Assembly (NCBI RefSeq): GCF_000745855.1
Contig: NZ_JQKD01000046.1
Location: 1-35,543 of the forward strand
Reading direction: 5' to 3'
From: Xenophilus azovorans DSM 13620
GTDB taxonomy: Bacteria; Pseudomonadota; Gammaproteobacteria; Burkholderiales; Burkholderiaceae_C
DNA: 35,543 bases
Shown: one piece after another, positions 9,948 to 18,848 of the stretch
How the letters are laid out: each line of letters starts with the position of its first letter
Numbering within the stretch: position 1 is the stretch's first letter
Position numbers and translations under genes: made by a program
The notes under the pieces: model-generated
Databases searched by the model: none
Told to the model about the DNA's origin: nothing
Seen by the model: only the letters and a program-made list of their open reading frames with translations

Positions 9948-10445
9948 TCAGCGCGGGCCGTGCACCGGCGGATGGCTGCGCCGCCACTGCCAGGGCGGCA
10001 CCGCGCGGTCCGCGTCGCGCCAGAGGCCGCTGCCCGCGCGCTGCGCATCCTCCTGCGCCCGGGCGTAGCGGGCCTGGTCGGCCGGCGTCTGCGCGCCGGC
10101 ATAGCGCTGGTACCACCAGGCCAGACCGCTTCGCACCTGTGCCAGTCCGACGTCCTCGGCCGGCCGCCCCGCCGAGGCGACGGTGCTCACCTTGCAGACC
10201 AGCCGCGCGTAGGCGTCGGTGTCCACGCAGTCCAGCCGCACCGTCCGGCGGTACACGGCCTGCCGCAGGGCCTGGCGGGCGCGGTTGCCGAAAGGCTGGC
10301 GGTATTCGGGCGCGTCGATGGCATGGATGCGCACGCTGCGCACGGCCGGCGGGCTGGCATCGGCGTCGGGGCATCGCACGCGCAGGCTGTCGCCGTCCTG
10401 GACGGCGATGACGGTGCACAGCAGGAGCAGGGGGGTGACGGGCAT
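9948..10445 (-). CDS. Staphylococcal nuclease-like (thermonuclease) protein, probably secreted
   Basis: The 165-residue protein has the SNase/TNase fold signature: AVQDGDSLRVRC near the N-terminus, VRIHAIDAPEYRQPFG and a GLAQVRSGLAWWYQRYA segment. It also ends with the family-typical QEDAQRAGSGLWRD stretch. The first 15 residues (MPVTPLLLLCTVIAV) are hydrophobic and probably form a short signal or anchor, so the enzyme should act outside the cytoplasm, cleaving DNA or RNA with calcium. No strong ribosome site precedes the ATG, so the start is less certain. It is convergent with the CBS protein and divergent from the class V aminotransferase. Confidence 0.82.
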   Translation of the reverse strand: MPVTPLLLLCTVIAVQDGDSLRVRCPDADASPPAVRSVRIHAIDAPEYRQPFGNRARQALRQAVYRRTVRLDCVDTDAYARLVCKVSTVASAGRPAEDVGLAQVRSGLAWWYQRYAGAQTPADQARYARAQEDAQRAGSGLWRDADRAVPPWQWRRSHPPVHGPR

Positions 10446-10484
10446 CGGGAATCGGCGGCGGCAGCAGCGGCGGCCGGGGCGCCC

Positions 10485-10490
10485 TACACT
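10485..10490 (+). promoter_or_regulatory. -10 box for the class V aminotransferase gene
   Basis: TACACT lies 81 bases before the aminotransferase ATG, in the divergent interval with the nuclease gene. No clear -35 box is visible in the surrounding GC-rich sequence. Confidence 0.35.
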
Positions 10491-10571
10491 GGTGCGGCCC
10501 CGGCGGGCCCGCGAGTATCGGCGAGCCGCCGCACCGACTTTCCTTCCCCTTCCAGTACACGGAGACAGCCC

Positions 10572-11795
10572 ATGCCCGGCCTTCTGCCCGACATCGACCC
10601 CGACGGCCTCCTCGAGTTCTCGGTGGTCTACACCGACCGCGCGCTCAACCACATGTCCAAGCGCTTCACCGGCGTGGTGCAGGACATCCTGGGCATGCTC
10701 AAGGAGGTCTACCACGCGCACACGGCGGTGCTGGTGCCGGGCAGCGGCACCTTCGGCATGGAGGCGGTGGCGCGCCAGTTCGCCAACCGCGAGAAGGTGC
10801 TGATCGTGCGCAACGGCTGGTTCAGCTACCGCTGGAGCCAGATCTTCGACGCCGGCGGATTGGGTCTGCCCCCAGGGCAGGGCGATGCCCTGCCCGGCCC
10901 CCAAGGGGCGCAAGGAAGCTCGGGGCGGCCCAGCGCTTCCTCGGGCGGCGGCGCCGTGGTCTGCAAGGCCCGGCCCCAGGGCGAAGGCCCGCAGGCGCCC
11001 TGGGCGCCGTGCCCGGCCGAGGAGGTGGCCGCCGCCATCCGCGCCGAGAAGCCCAAGGTCGTGTTCGCGCCGCACGTCGAGACGGCCAGCGGCATCCTGC
11101 TGCCCGACGACTACCTGCGCACCGTGAGCGCCGCCGCGCACGAGGTGGGCGCGCTGTTCGTGCTGGACTGCGTGGCCTCCGGCGCCGTGTGGGTGGACAT
11201 GCAGGCCACCGGCGTGGACGTGCTCATCAGCGCGCCGCAGAAGGGCTGGAGCAGCTCGCCCTGCTGCGCCATGGTGATGCTGAGCGAGCGCGCCCGCGAG
11301 GCCATCGAGGGCACGACCAGCAGCAGCTTCTCGTGCGACCTGAAGAAGTGGATGCAGATCGCCGAGGGCTACGAGAAGGGCCAGCACGCCTACCACACGA
11401 CGATGCCCACCGACGCGCTGGTGCGCCTGCGCGACGTGATGCGCGAGACGCGCGACTGGGGCTTTGCCACGGCCAAGGCGGCGCAGGAGGAACTGGGCGC
11501 CAAGGTGCGCGCGCTGCTCGAGTCGCGCGGCTTTCCCAGCGTGGCGGCCGAGGGCTTCAAGGCGCCCGGCGTGGTGGTCAGCTACACGCTGGACCCGGAC
11601 ATCCAGAGCGCGAAGAAGTTCATCGAGGCGGGCCTGCAGACCGCCTCCGGCGTGCCGCTGCAGTGCGGCGAGGGGCCAGACTTCCGCACCTTCCGCATCG
11701 GCCTGTTCGGGCTGGAGAAGTGGCGCCACGTCGACCGCACGGTCGGCCACCTGGCAGCGGCGCTGGACAGGGTGGCGCCGCGGCACGCCGCCTGA
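10572..11795 (+). CDS. Class V aminotransferase (serine/alanine-glyoxylate type) with an in-frame insertion
   Basis: The 407-residue PLP enzyme belongs to the class V aminotransferases related to serine- or alanine-glyoxylate aminotransferases. The PLP-binding Lys is K224 in ISAPQKGWSSSP, and LFVLDCVASGAVWVDMQ supplies the cofactor Asp. An unusual Gly/Pro/Ser-rich stretch of about 30 residues (97-127, bases about 10860-10950) interrupts the region between IFDAGG and VVCKAR, where relatives I remember have only a few residues. Its DNA is strongly palindromic (see the repeat entry). The frame is kept, so a protein can be made, but the insertion lies near the N-terminal part of the large domain and may affect activity. 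The start has a GGAGA site upstream. Substrate specificity is not resolved. Confidence 0.85.
   Translation: MPGLLPDIDPDGLLEFSVVYTDRALNHMSKRFTGVVQDILGMLKEVYHAHTAVLVPGSGTFGMEAVARQFANREKVLIVRNGWFSYRWSQIFDAGGLGLPPGQGDALPGPQGAQGSSGRPSASSGGGAVVCKARPQGEGPQAPWAPCPAEEVAAAIRAEKPKVVFAPHVETASGILLPDDYLRTVSAAAHEVGALFVLDCVASGAVWVDMQATGVDVLISAPQKGWSSSPCCAMVMLSERAREAIEGTTSSSFSCDLKKWMQIAEGYEKGQHAYHTTMPTDALVRLRDVMRETRDWGFATAKAAQEELGAKVRALLESRGFPSVAAEGFKAPGVVVSYTLDPDIQSAKKFIEAGLQTASGVPLQCGEGPDFRTFRIGLFGLEKWRHVDRTVGHLAAALDRVAPRHAA
10860..10950. repeat. REP-like palindromic element inside a coding sequence
   Basis: About 90 bases contain two nested palindromes. One is GGGCAGGGC-GAT-GCCCTGCCC (10875-10895), a perfect 9-bp stem. 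The other is AGGAAGC with GCTTCCT (10913-10919 and 10935-10941). The CCCCCAAGGGGCGCAAGGA part resembles a repeat I remember from comamonad intergenic regions; this is not verified. The length is about a multiple of three, so the aminotransferase frame stays open. I saw no second copy in the window. Confidence 0.6.
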
Positions 11796-11862
11796 CGCGC
11801 CGCCCGCCGGCATCCCCGCGCCGCAGGGCGGCCACACCCATCCTTGCGGTGGGTCAAATTTG

Positions 11863-11897
11863 AAGATGAGAATCGATCTTATTTGATCGGGTATGCT
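11863..11897 (+). promoter_or_regulatory. Fur-box-like operator and -10 box of the efe operon
   Basis: An AT-rich island in GC-rich surroundings holds ATGAGAATCGATCTTATTT (11866-11884), which resembles a Fur box: TGAGAAT matches the TGATAAT half-site at 6 of 7 positions, while the other half is weak. AAGAT and ATCTT also form a palindrome around it. A TATGCT -10-like hexamer follows at 11892-11897, so a bound repressor would cover the promoter. It lies 75-109 bases before efeU, an iron-transport gene. Confidence 0.6.
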
Positions 11898-11971
11898 CGG
11901 GGTTTCCCCTCGATCGGCGGGGTGCGCGTTCCGCGCACCGGCCGCGGGGGGTTGCCTTTTGTGCCGTCCCG

Positions 11972-12802
11972 ATGCTCGTTCCCTTTCTCATCATGCTGCG
12001 CGAAGGCATCGAAGCCGCGCTCATCGTCGGCATCGTTGCCAGCTACCTCCAGCAGACCGGCCGCGGCCGCCTGATGCCCGCCGTGTGGGTGGGCGTGCTG
12101 CTGGCGGCGGCGCTGTCGCTGTTCGCCGGCGCCGGCCTGCAGCTCATGGCGGCCGAGTTCCCGCAGAAGGAGCAGGAGCTGTTCGAGGGCGTGGTGGGCC
12201 TGATCGCGGTGGTGCTGCTCACCTCCATGGTGTTCTGGATGCGCAAGGCGGCGCGCAGCATCAAGGGCGAGCTGCAGGCCGGTGTCGACAAGGCGCTGGG
12301 CCATGCCGACGGCCAGGGCTGGGCGCTGATCGGCGTGGTCTTCCTCGCCGTGGCGCGCGAGGGCCTGGAGTCGGTGTTCTTCCTGCTGGCCATCTTCCAG
12401 CAGAGCACCGGATGGGAGGCGCCGGTGGGTGCGCTGGCCGGCATCGCCGTCTCGGTGGTGGTCGGCTGGGGCCTCTATTCGGGCGGCGTGCGGTTGAACC
12501 TGCGGCGCTTCTTCCGCCTGACGGGCCTGTTCATCCTGCTGGTGGCCGCCGGGCTGCTGGCCGGCGTGCTGCGCAAGTTCCACGAGGCGGGCCTGTGGAA
12601 CCACCTGCAGCAGGTGGTGTTCGACATGAGCGCCACGCTGCCCATGGACAGCCCGCTGGGCGCCGTGCTCTCCGGCCTGCTGGGCTACCAGGCGGCGCCG
12701 GTGGTGGGCGAGGTGATCGTCTACCTCGCCTTCCTGGCCGTCGCCCTTTTCTTCTTCCTGCGCCCCGCGGCGCCTGCGCCGGTGGCCGCCGCGGCCCGCT
12801 GA
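11972..12802 (+). CDS. efeU: EfeU iron permease (FTR1 family)
   Basis: The 276-residue integral membrane protein is the FTR1-like permease of the EfeUOB iron uptake system. It carries the two REGxE iron-translocation motifs, REGIE at residues 10-14 and REGLE at 129-133. About seven hydrophobic segments are visible, including GVLLAAALSLFAGAGLQLMA and LIAVVLLTSMVF. The first REGxE lies very near the N-terminus, as in relatives, which supports this start. The gene heads efeU-efeO-efeB plus an extra M75 gene and lies behind a Fur-box-like site. In E. coli K-12 this gene is frameshifted; here it is intact. Confidence 0.93.
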   Translation: MLVPFLIMLREGIEAALIVGIVASYLQQTGRGRLMPAVWVGVLLAAALSLFAGAGLQLMAAEFPQKEQELFEGVVGLIAVVLLTSMVFWMRKAARSIKGELQAGVDKALGHADGQGWALIGVVFLAVAREGLESVFFLLAIFQQSTGWEAPVGALAGIAVSVVVGWGLYSGGVRLNLRRFFRLTGLFILLVAAGLLAGVLRKFHEAGLWNHLQQVVFDMSATLPMDSPLGAVLSGLLGYQAAPVVGEVIVYLAFLAVALFFFLRPAAPAPVAAAAR

Positions 12803-12818
12803 GTCTTTCCTTCCCCCG

Positions 12819-14009
12819 ATGTCCGATCCCTCCAAGAAATCCTCCGCCGCGATGCGCGCGGCCGTCGCCGGCTCGGCGCTGCTGGTGGTGGCCGGCCTGG
12901 CCGCCTTCTGGTGGGCCGCCGGCGTGGCGCGCAAGGCGCCGCCCAAGGCGGCCGACAACGCGGTCACCGTCACCATCCAGGGCAACGTGTGCGAGCCCAA
13001 CGAGATCACCGTGCCGGCCGGCCGCACCACCTTCACCATCGTCAACAACTCCAAGCGCGCGCTGGAGTGGGAGATCCTGGACGGCGTGATGGTGGTGGAG
13101 GAGCGCGAGAACATCGCGCCGGGCTTCTCGCAGACCATGACGGTGAAGCTGCAGCCGGGCGAGTTCGACATCACCTGCGGCCTCCTGAGCAACCCGCGCG
13201 GCAAGCTGCGCGTCACGCCATCGGCCGCCTCCGAGGCCGAGGCGGCGCGGCCCTCGCTGGTGGCCTACGTCGGGCCGCTGGCCGAGTACCGCGTCTTCCT
13301 CGCGCTGGAGGCCGGCACCCTGCAGGACGCCGTGCAGGCCCTGGCCGACGCGATCCAGGCCGGCGACCTGAAGCAGGCCCGGGCCCTCTACGCGCCGGCC
13401 CACCAGGCCTACAAGCGCGTGGAGCCGATGGCCGAGCTGTTCGCCGACCTCGACCAGCGCCTGAACGCCCGCGCCGACTACTTCGAGAAGCGCGAGGCCG
13501 ACCCGGCCTTCACCGGCTTCCACCGCATCGAGTGGGGCCTGTTCGGCGCCGGCCAGGGCGACCTGAAGGCGCTGACACCGGCGGCCGGCCAGCTCGTGGC
13601 CGACGTCGGCCAGCTCAGGGAGCGGCTGCGCGGCCTGGACATCCCGCCCGAGCGCATGGCCAGCGCCGCCGCCAAACTGCTGCGCCGCGTGGCCGACAAC
13701 CTGCCCGCCGGCGGCGAGGACCGCTACGGCCCCGCCGAGGCGGCCAGCCTGCAGGGCACGCTGGAGGGCACGAAGAAGCTGGCCGACCTGCTCTCGCCGC
13801 TGCTGGCCAAGGCGGCGCCCGACCTGGAGCAGGCCGTCGGGCAGCGCTTCGCCGCCTTCTCCGCCGCCCTCGACCCCTACCGCGACGGCGAGGGCTTCAA
13901 GCCCGCGCCGCTGGACGACGCGCAGCGCCGGGCCATCGCCGAGCCGGTGCGTGCCCTGGTCGACGACCTCGGCAAGGTGAATGCCGCGCTGGGACTGGAG
14001 CAGCCATGA
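12819..14009 (+). CDS. efeO: EfeO: cupredoxin plus M75 (imelysin-like) iron-uptake protein
   Basis: The 396-residue protein is the periplasmic component of EfeUOB. Residues about 12-35 form one hydrophobic signal or anchor. Residues about 43-133 are a cupredoxin-like domain ([20 protein letters not shown], then [17 protein letters not shown]). From about 145 on lies the M75/imelysin domain, with the FHRIEWGLF segment containing the HxxE motif. It is thought to bind iron and deliver it to EfeU, with the cupredoxin domain perhaps handling copper or electron transfer. It follows efeU by 16 bases and overlaps efeB by four bases (ATGA), indicating translational coupling. Confidence 0.93.
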   Translation: MSDPSKKSSAAMRAAVAGSALLVVAGLAAFWWAAGVARKAPPKAADNAVTVTIQGNVCEPNEITVPAGRTTFTIVNNSKRALEWEILDGVMVVEERENIAPGFSQTMTVKLQPGEFDITCGLLSNPRGKLRVTPSAASEAEAARPSLVAYVGPLAEYRVFLALEAGTLQDAVQALADAIQAGDLKQARALYAPAHQAYKRVEPMAELFADLDQRLNARADYFEKREADPAFTGFHRIEWGLFGAGQGDLKALTPAAGQLVADVGQLRERLRGLDIPPERMASAAAKLLRRVADNLPAGGEDRYGPAEAASLQGTLEGTKKLADLLSPLLAKAAPDLEQAVGQRFAAFSAALDPYRDGEGFKPAPLDDAQRRAIAEPVRALVDDLGKVNAALGLEQP

Positions 14010-15334
14010 ACGACAACAACGACAAGAACGCCCCCGCATCCTCCGAACGCCGCCGCGTGCTGGGCGCCGCCGGCGCCGCGCTGGCAGGGCTGGCCGCGGC
14101 CGGCCGCGCCGCCGCGGCGCCGCCGGCCGGCCCGGCCGAAGGGCCCGGCCCCGGCGCGCAGGTCACCGACGCGCCGCTGAGCACCCACACGCAGGACCGT
14201 GTGCCCTTCCTCGGCGCGCACCAGGCCGGCATCGTCACGCCGCGGCCGAGCCACGGCATGGTCGCCTCCTTCTTCGTGCTGGCCGAGCACCGCAAGGACC
14301 TGAAGCGCCTGTTCCACGTGCTCACCGAGCGCATCGCCTTCCTCACCCAGGGCGGCAAGGAGCCCGAGCTGGACCCGAAGCTGCCGCCGCCCAGCTCCGG
14401 CCTGCTGGGGCCGGTGGTGCAGCCGGACGCGCTCACCGTCACCGTCTCGCTGGGCGCTTCGATGTTCGACGACGAGCGCTACGGGCTGGCCCGGCTCAGG
14501 CCGAAGCACCTGCTGCAGATGAAGGCGCATCCCAACGACGCGCTGGACGCCGCGCTGTGCCACGGCGACCTGTCGATCCAGTTCTGCGCCAACACGCCCG
14601 ACACCAACATCCACGCCCTGCGCGACATCATCAAGAACACGCCCGACCTGCTCATCCTGCACTGGAAGCAGGAAGGCAGCGTGCCGCCCATCCCGGCGGT
14701 GCCCGGCCAGCCGGCGGAGAGCGCGCGCAACTTCCTGGGCTTTCGCGACGGCTCGGCCAACCCGGATGCCGGCGACGCGAAGCTGATGGAGCAGATCGTC
14801 TGGGTCGGCCCGCAGGACGGCGAGCCGGCCTGGGCGGTCGGCGGCAGCTACCAGGCGGTGCGCATCATCCGCAACTTCGTCGAGCGATGGGACCGCACGC
14901 CGCTGCAGGAGCAGGAGGCGATCTTCGGCCGCCTCAAGGCCAGCGGCGCGCCGCTGGAAGGCGGCCGCACCGAGCACGACGTGCCCGACTACCGCAAGGA
15001 CCCGGAAGGCAAGGTCACGCCGCTGGACGCGCACATCCGCCTGGCGAACCCGCGCACCGCCGCGTCGCAGGCCAACCTGATCCTGCGCCGGCCCTTCAAC
15101 TACTCCAACGGCGTGACCAAGTCCGGCCAGCTCGAGATGGGCCTGCTGTTCATCTGCTACCAGGCCGACCTGGAGAAGGGCTTCATCACGGTGCAGAAGC
15201 GCCTCGACGGCGAGCCGCTGGAGGAATACATCAAGCCCGTCGGCGGCGGCTTCTTCTTCACCCTGCCCGGCGTGCGCGATGCGCGCGACTGGCTCGGCCG
15301 CCCGCTGATCGAGGCTGCCGCCCGCCTGGCCTGA
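14006..15334 (+). CDS. efeB: EfeB: Tat-exported DyP-type heme peroxidase
   Basis: The 442-residue protein is a dye-decolourising peroxidase. A twin-arginine signal is clear: [20 protein letters not shown] (arginines 15-17) followed by AAAAPP, so it should be exported folded with heme to the periplasm. The catalytic GFRDG motif lies at about residues 245-249 and the likely proximal heme His is H343 in [10 protein letters not shown]. In EfeUOB it oxidises ferrous iron before uptake; heme-iron extraction has been proposed and disputed. The ATGA overlap with efeO shows coupling. The M75-only gene follows after 43 bases. Confidence 0.94.
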   Translation: MNDNNDKNAPASSERRRVLGAAGAALAGLAAAGRAAAAPPAGPAEGPGPGAQVTDAPLSTHTQDRVPFLGAHQAGIVTPRPSHGMVASFFVLAEHRKDLKRLFHVLTERIAFLTQGGKEPELDPKLPPPSSGLLGPVVQPDALTVTVSLGASMFDDERYGLARLRPKHLLQMKAHPNDALDAALCHGDLSIQFCANTPDTNIHALRDIIKNTPDLLILHWKQEGSVPPIPAVPGQPAESARNFLGFRDGSANPDAGDAKLMEQIVWVGPQDGEPAWAVGGSYQAVRIIRNFVERWDRTPLQEQEAIFGRLKASGAPLEGGRTEHDVPDYRKDPEGKVTPLDAHIRLANPRTAASQANLILRRPFNYSNGVTKSGQLEMGLLFICYQADLEKGFITVQKRLDGEPLEEYIKPVGGGFFFTLPGVRDARDWLGRPLIEAAARLA

Positions 15335-15377
15335 TCTTTCCGCTTCCAACATACAACACGCCAAAAAAAGGAACGTC

Positions 15378-16214
15378 ATGACCGAACCCATCCGCCGCCG
15401 CTTTCTCGCCGCCCTGGTCGCCGGTGCCGCCGGCCTGGCCGCCGCCGGTGCGCAGGCCGCCGTCTCGCCGCAGGAACTGGTCGGCCCCCTCGCCGACTAC
15501 AAGCTGTACGTGATCGAGAACGTGCGCAAGCTGGCGGCCGACACCCGCGTCTTCGTCGCCGCCGTGAAGGCCGGCGACGTCGAGAAGGCCAAGGCGCTCT
15601 ACGCGCCCACCCGCACCAGCTACGAGAAGATCGAGCCCGTGGCCGAGCTCTTCAGCGACATGGACAGCGCCATCGACTCGCGCGCCGACGACCACGAGAA
15701 GGCCGAGAAGGACCCGGCCTTCGGCGGCTTCCACCGCATCGAGTACGCGCTGTGGACGCAGAAGAGCACCAGGGAGGTCGGCAAGGTGGCCGACAAGCTG
15801 CTGGCCGACGTGCTGGAGTTGCAGAAGCGCCTGGGCGCGCTGACCTTCCCGCCCGAGAAAGTGGTGGGCGGCGCCGCGGTGCTGATGGAGGAGGTGGCCG
15901 CCACCAAGATCTCCGGCGAGGAGAACCGCTACAGCCACACCGACCTGTGGGACTTCCAGGCCAACTTCGAGGGCGCCTACAAGATCGTGGAGCTGCTGCG
16001 TCCGCTGGTCGTGAAGGAGAACAAGGCCTTCTCGGACAAGACCGACGCCAACTTCAAGACCGTGTTCGACACGCTGGCCAAGTACCGCACGGCCGATGGC
16101 GGCTTCGAGACCTACGCCAAGCTGACCGAGCGCGACCGCAAGCTGCTGGCCGGCCGCGTCAACACGCTGGCGGAGGACCTGTCCAAGCTGCGGGGCATGC
16201 TGGGCCTGAACTGA
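15378..16214 (+). CDS. Second M75 EfeO-like periplasmic protein without cupredoxin domain (EfeM-like)
   Basis: The 278-residue protein starts with a signal sequence ([22 protein letters not shown]) and then consists only of an M75/imelysin domain. [22 protein letters not shown] and FHRIEYALW (HxxE) align with the same parts of the EfeO encoded upstream. It lacks the N-terminal cupredoxin domain, like the EfeM type found in other bacteria. The arginines before the hydrophobic stretch resemble a Tat signal, but plain Sec export is also possible. A ribosome site AAAGGAACG precedes the ATG. As the fourth gene of the efe cluster it is probably an additional iron-binding component. Confidence 0.88.
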   Translation: MTEPIRRRFLAALVAGAAGLAAAGAQAAVSPQELVGPLADYKLYVIENVRKLAADTRVFVAAVKAGDVEKAKALYAPTRTSYEKIEPVAELFSDMDSAIDSRADDHEKAEKDPAFGGFHRIEYALWTQKSTREVGKVADKLLADVLELQKRLGALTFPPEKVVGGAAVLMEEVAATKISGEENRYSHTDLWDFQANFEGAYKIVELLRPLVVKENKAFSDKTDANFKTVFDTLAKYRTADGGFETYAKLTERDRKLLAGRVNTLAEDLSKLRGMLGLN

Positions 16215-16261
16215 GCCTGACGCCCGCATGGCGGGGCCGGGCGGCCTCGCCGTCGCGAGTG

Positions 16262-16278
16262 CGAATTGCTAGCATTCG
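16262..16278 (+). promoter_or_regulatory. Palindrome with -10 box before feoA (possible Fur site)
   Basis: CGAAT and ATTCG flank a TGCTAGC centre in a locally AT-rich stretch. The TAGCAT at 16270-16275 is a good -10 hexamer. A palindrome on the promoter of a ferrous-iron transport gene suggests Fur control, but its match to the Fur consensus is only moderate. Confidence 0.45.
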
Positions 16279-16322
16279 GTTTTCATCGAGGCGCTCCCGC
16301 TGCAGGGGAGCGGACGTCCCAC

Positions 16323-16619
16323 GTGCCACACATCGAACCGGGTGCCGGCGCCGCGCCGACCACGCTGCGCCTGGACCAGCTCCCCGACCGCCAATGGGCG
16401 ACCGTCCTGGACGTCGCCCGCAGCGCGGCCCCCCAGGACCAGGACCTCGTCCTTCGCCTCACCGAGATCGGCTTCGTGCCCGGCGAGGCGGTGCGCATCG
16501 TGGCCAGCGGCGTGCCGGGCCGCGAGCCGCTGGCGGTGCGCCTGGGCCACACCACCTTCGCGCTGCGCCGGCACGAGGCGGCGCTGATCCACGTGGTGCC
16601 GGAGCACGGGCGTGACTGA
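16323..16619 (+). CDS. feoA: FeoA ferrous iron transport protein
   Basis: The 98-residue protein has the SH3-like FeoA fold: TLRLDQLPDRQWATVLDV, RLTEIGFVPGEAVRIVASG and PLAVRLGHTTFALRRHEAALIHV. FeoA is a small cytoplasmic protein thought to regulate or assemble FeoB. A GTG start at 16323 is preferred: the in-frame ATG at 16266 overlaps the palindrome and -10 box, and the FeoA fold begins well after the GTG. A GGGGAG site lies a little far upstream. The end overlaps the feoB GTG by eight bases, indicating tight coupling. Confidence 0.88.
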   Translation: MPHIEPGAGAAPTTLRLDQLPDRQWATVLDVARSAAPQDQDLVLRLTEIGFVPGEAVRIVASGVPGREPLAVRLGHTTFALRRHEAALIHVVPEHGRD

Positions 16620-18510
16620 GGCGGTGCTGAACTTCCGGCCCGCCGCCGCGGCGGTGCCGCCGGCGCGCATCGCGCTGCTGGGCAACCCCAACTGCGGCAA
16701 GACGGCGCTGTTCAACCTGCTGACCGGCAGCCGCCAGAAGGTGGCCAACTACGCCGGCGTCACCGTCGAGCGCAAGGAGGGCGAGCTGCGCACCCCGGCC
16801 GGCCGGCGCGTGGCGGTGCTGGACCTGCCGGGCGCCTACAGTCTCAACCCGCTCTCGGCCGACGAGGCGGTGACGCGCGACGTGGTCACCGGCCGGCGCG
16901 AGGAGCCGCTGCCCGACCTGCTGGTGTGCGTGACCGACGCCACCAACCTGCGGCTGAACCTGCGCCTGGTGCTGGAGGCGCGCAAGCTCGGCCTGCCGAT
17001 GGTGGTGGCGCTGAACATGACCGACATGGCGAAGCGCCAGGGCATCGAGATCGATGCCGCGGTGCTCTCGCGCGAGCTGGGCGTGCCGGTGATCCCCACC
17101 GTGGGCGTGCAGCGCGGCGGCGCCCAGGCGCTGCTGGCCGCGCTCGACGCGCCGGTGCCGCCGGCCGCGCCGGTGCCGTGGGAGGCGCCGGCGCTGGACG
17201 AGGTGCTGGACACCCAGCGCGAGGTGCGCCGCATCCTCTCGCTGGCGGTGCGCGAGCCGGCCGGCAGCCTGGCGGCCAGCGACCGCATCGACCGCGTGGT
17301 GCTGCATCCGGTGTGGGGCCTGGTGGTGCTGGCGCTGGTGCTCTTCCTCATGTTCCAGGCCGTGTTCAGCTGGGCGGAGGTGCCGATGGGCGCCATCGAG
17401 GCCGCCACCGCCGCGGTCGGCGAAGGCGTCAAGGCGCTGGTGCCCGAGGGGCCGCTGCAGAGCCTGCTGGTGGACGGCGTCATCGCCGGCGTGGGCGGCG
17501 TGGTCGTCTTCCTGCCGCAGATCCTGATCCTGTTCCTGTTCATCCTGGCGCTGGAGGATTCGGGCTACCTGCCGCGCGCGGCCTTCCTGCTCGACCGGGT
17601 GATGGGCACGGTGGGGCTGTCGGGCCGCTCGTTCATCCCGCTGCTGTCCAGCTTCGCCTGCGCCATCCCCGGCATCATGGCCACGCGCACCATCAGCAAC
17701 TGGCGCGACCGGCTCACGACCATCATGATCGCGCCGCTGATGACCTGCTCGGCCCGCCTGCCGGTGTATGCGCTGCTGATCGCCGCCTTCATCCCGCAGC
17801 GCCGGGTGGCGGGCCTCGTCAACCTGCAGGGCCTGGTGCTGTTCGGCCTGTACCTGTTCGGCATCGTCTCGGCGATGGCGGTGGCCTGGGTGATGAAGCG
17901 CTTGCGCACGCAGCAGGGCCACTCGCCGCTGATGATGGAGCTGCCCGCCTACCGCTGGCCCAACCTGCGCAACCTGCTGCTCGGGCTGTGGGAGCGCGCC
18001 TGGATCTTCCTGCAGCGCGTGGGCACCATCATCCTCACGCTGACCATCCTGCTGTGGTTCCTTTCCAGCTTCCCGTCGCCGCCCGAGGGCGCCACGGGCC
18101 CGGCCATCCAGTACAGCCTGGCCGGCATGCTGGGGCGCGGGCTGGAGCACGTCTTCGCGCCGATCGGCTTCAACTGGCAGATCATCATCGCGCTGGTGCC
18201 CGGCATGGCCGCGCGCGAGGTGGCGGTGAGCGCGCTGGGCACGGTGTACGCGCTCTCGGCCTCGGGCGACGATGCGATGGCGGGCGCGCTGGCGCCGCTG
18301 ATCGCCGGGAGCTGGTCGTTGGCCACGGCGCTGTCGCTCTTGGTGTGGTACGTGTTCGCGCCGCAGTGCCTGTCCACGCTGGCGACCGTGAAGCGCGAGA
18401 CGGCCTCGTGGCGGTACGTGTTCATCATGGCCGCCTACCTGTTCGCCTTGGCCTACGCGGCCTGCTTCGTCACGTACCGGGTGGCGCTGGCCTTCACTTC
18501 CGGGGGGTGA
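16612..18510 (+). CDS. feoB: FeoB ferrous iron transporter
   Basis: The 632-residue protein combines an N-terminal G-protein domain with a membrane permease. Visible are the P-loop GNPNCGKT (24-31), the G3 motif DLPG within VAVLDLPGAYSLNP and the G4 motif NMTD. The membrane part holds the gate regions SGRSFIPLLSSFACAIPGIMA and CSARLPVYALLI, and about eight to ten hydrophobic segments. It is shorter than the E. coli protein (about 770) but within the range of compact betaproteobacterial FeoB. It imports Fe2+ under low-oxygen or acidic conditions. It starts with GTG, overlapping feoA, and a small Cys-rich gene starts 2 bases after its stop. Confidence 0.95.
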   Translation: MTEAVLNFRPAAAAVPPARIALLGNPNCGKTALFNLLTGSRQKVANYAGVTVERKEGELRTPAGRRVAVLDLPGAYSLNPLSADEAVTRDVVTGRREEPLPDLLVCVTDATNLRLNLRLVLEARKLGLPMVVALNMTDMAKRQGIEIDAAVLSRELGVPVIPTVGVQRGGAQALLAALDAPVPPAAPVPWEAPALDEVLDTQREVRRILSLAVREPAGSLAASDRIDRVVLHPVWGLVVLALVLFLMFQAVFSWAEVPMGAIEAATAAVGEGVKALVPEGPLQSLLVDGVIAGVGGVVVFLPQILILFLFILALEDSGYLPRAAFLLDRVMGTVGLSGRSFIPLLSSFACAIPGIMATRTISNWRDRLTTIMIAPLMTCSARLPVYALLIAAFIPQRRVAGLVNLQGLVLFGLYLFGIVSAMAVAWVMKRLRTQQGHSPLMMELPAYRWPNLRNLLLGLWERAWIFLQRVGTIILTLTILLWFLSSFPSPPEGATGPAIQYSLAGMLGRGLEHVFAPIGFNWQIIIALVPGMAAREVAVSALGTVYALSASGDDAMAGALAPLIAGSWSLATALSLLVWYVFAPQCLSTLATVKRETASWRYVFIMAAYLFALAYAACFVTYRVALAFTSGG

Positions 18511-18512
18511 GC

Positions 18513-18782
18513 ATGACGCAGAACCTCATCGTCTTCGCCATCGTGGCCGTGGCCGCGGTGTACGCCGTGTGGCGGTGGATGCCGGCCGCGTGGCGCCGCG
18601 GCGCCGCGCGCCGGCTGGCGGCCGGCTCGCAGCGCGCCGGGCTGGTGGACGCACAACAGGCCGAGCGCATGGCCGCCTCGCTGGCGAAGACTTCCGGCTG
18701 CGGCGACTGCGACAGCTGCGGGAGCTGCGCCGCGCCTCCCGCCGGGGCGCAGGAAAAGAACACCGGCCTGCCCCGGCACTGA
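18513..18782 (+). CDS. Small membrane protein with Cys cluster, FeoC-like partner (DUF6587 type)
   Basis: The 89-residue protein has one N-terminal transmembrane segment (LIVFAIVAVAAVYAVWRWM), a basic patch and a C-terminal cluster CGDCDSCGSC (C63, C66, C69, C72) that could bind an iron-sulfur cluster or metal. Small Cys-rich membrane proteins in this position after feoB are common in betaproteobacteria and may replace FeoC. The DUF6587 label is from memory. It starts two bases after the feoB stop codon, so it is surely part of the feo operon. Its function is inferred from position only. Confidence 0.82.
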   Translation: MTQNLIVFAIVAVAAVYAVWRWMPAAWRRGAARRLAAGSQRAGLVDAQQAERMAASLAKTSGCGDCDSCGSCAAPPAGAQEKNTGLPRH

Positions 18783-18848
18783 GCGCAGCGCGCAGCGGAG
18801 CGGGCATCATTCCGGCATGAGCATCCGTCCGGCCGTTCCGAAGGGGGC

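Noticed and set aside
12911-15334. 807-codon frame that would fuse a long N-terminal extension to EfeB
   Set aside because: The extension is a shifted-frame shadow of efeO. The Tat signal and ATGA overlap place the EfeB start at 14006.
16266-16322. Extended N-terminus of FeoA from ATG 16266
   Set aside because: That ATG lies inside the palindrome and overlaps the -10 hexamer, and the FeoA fold begins well after the GTG at 16323.
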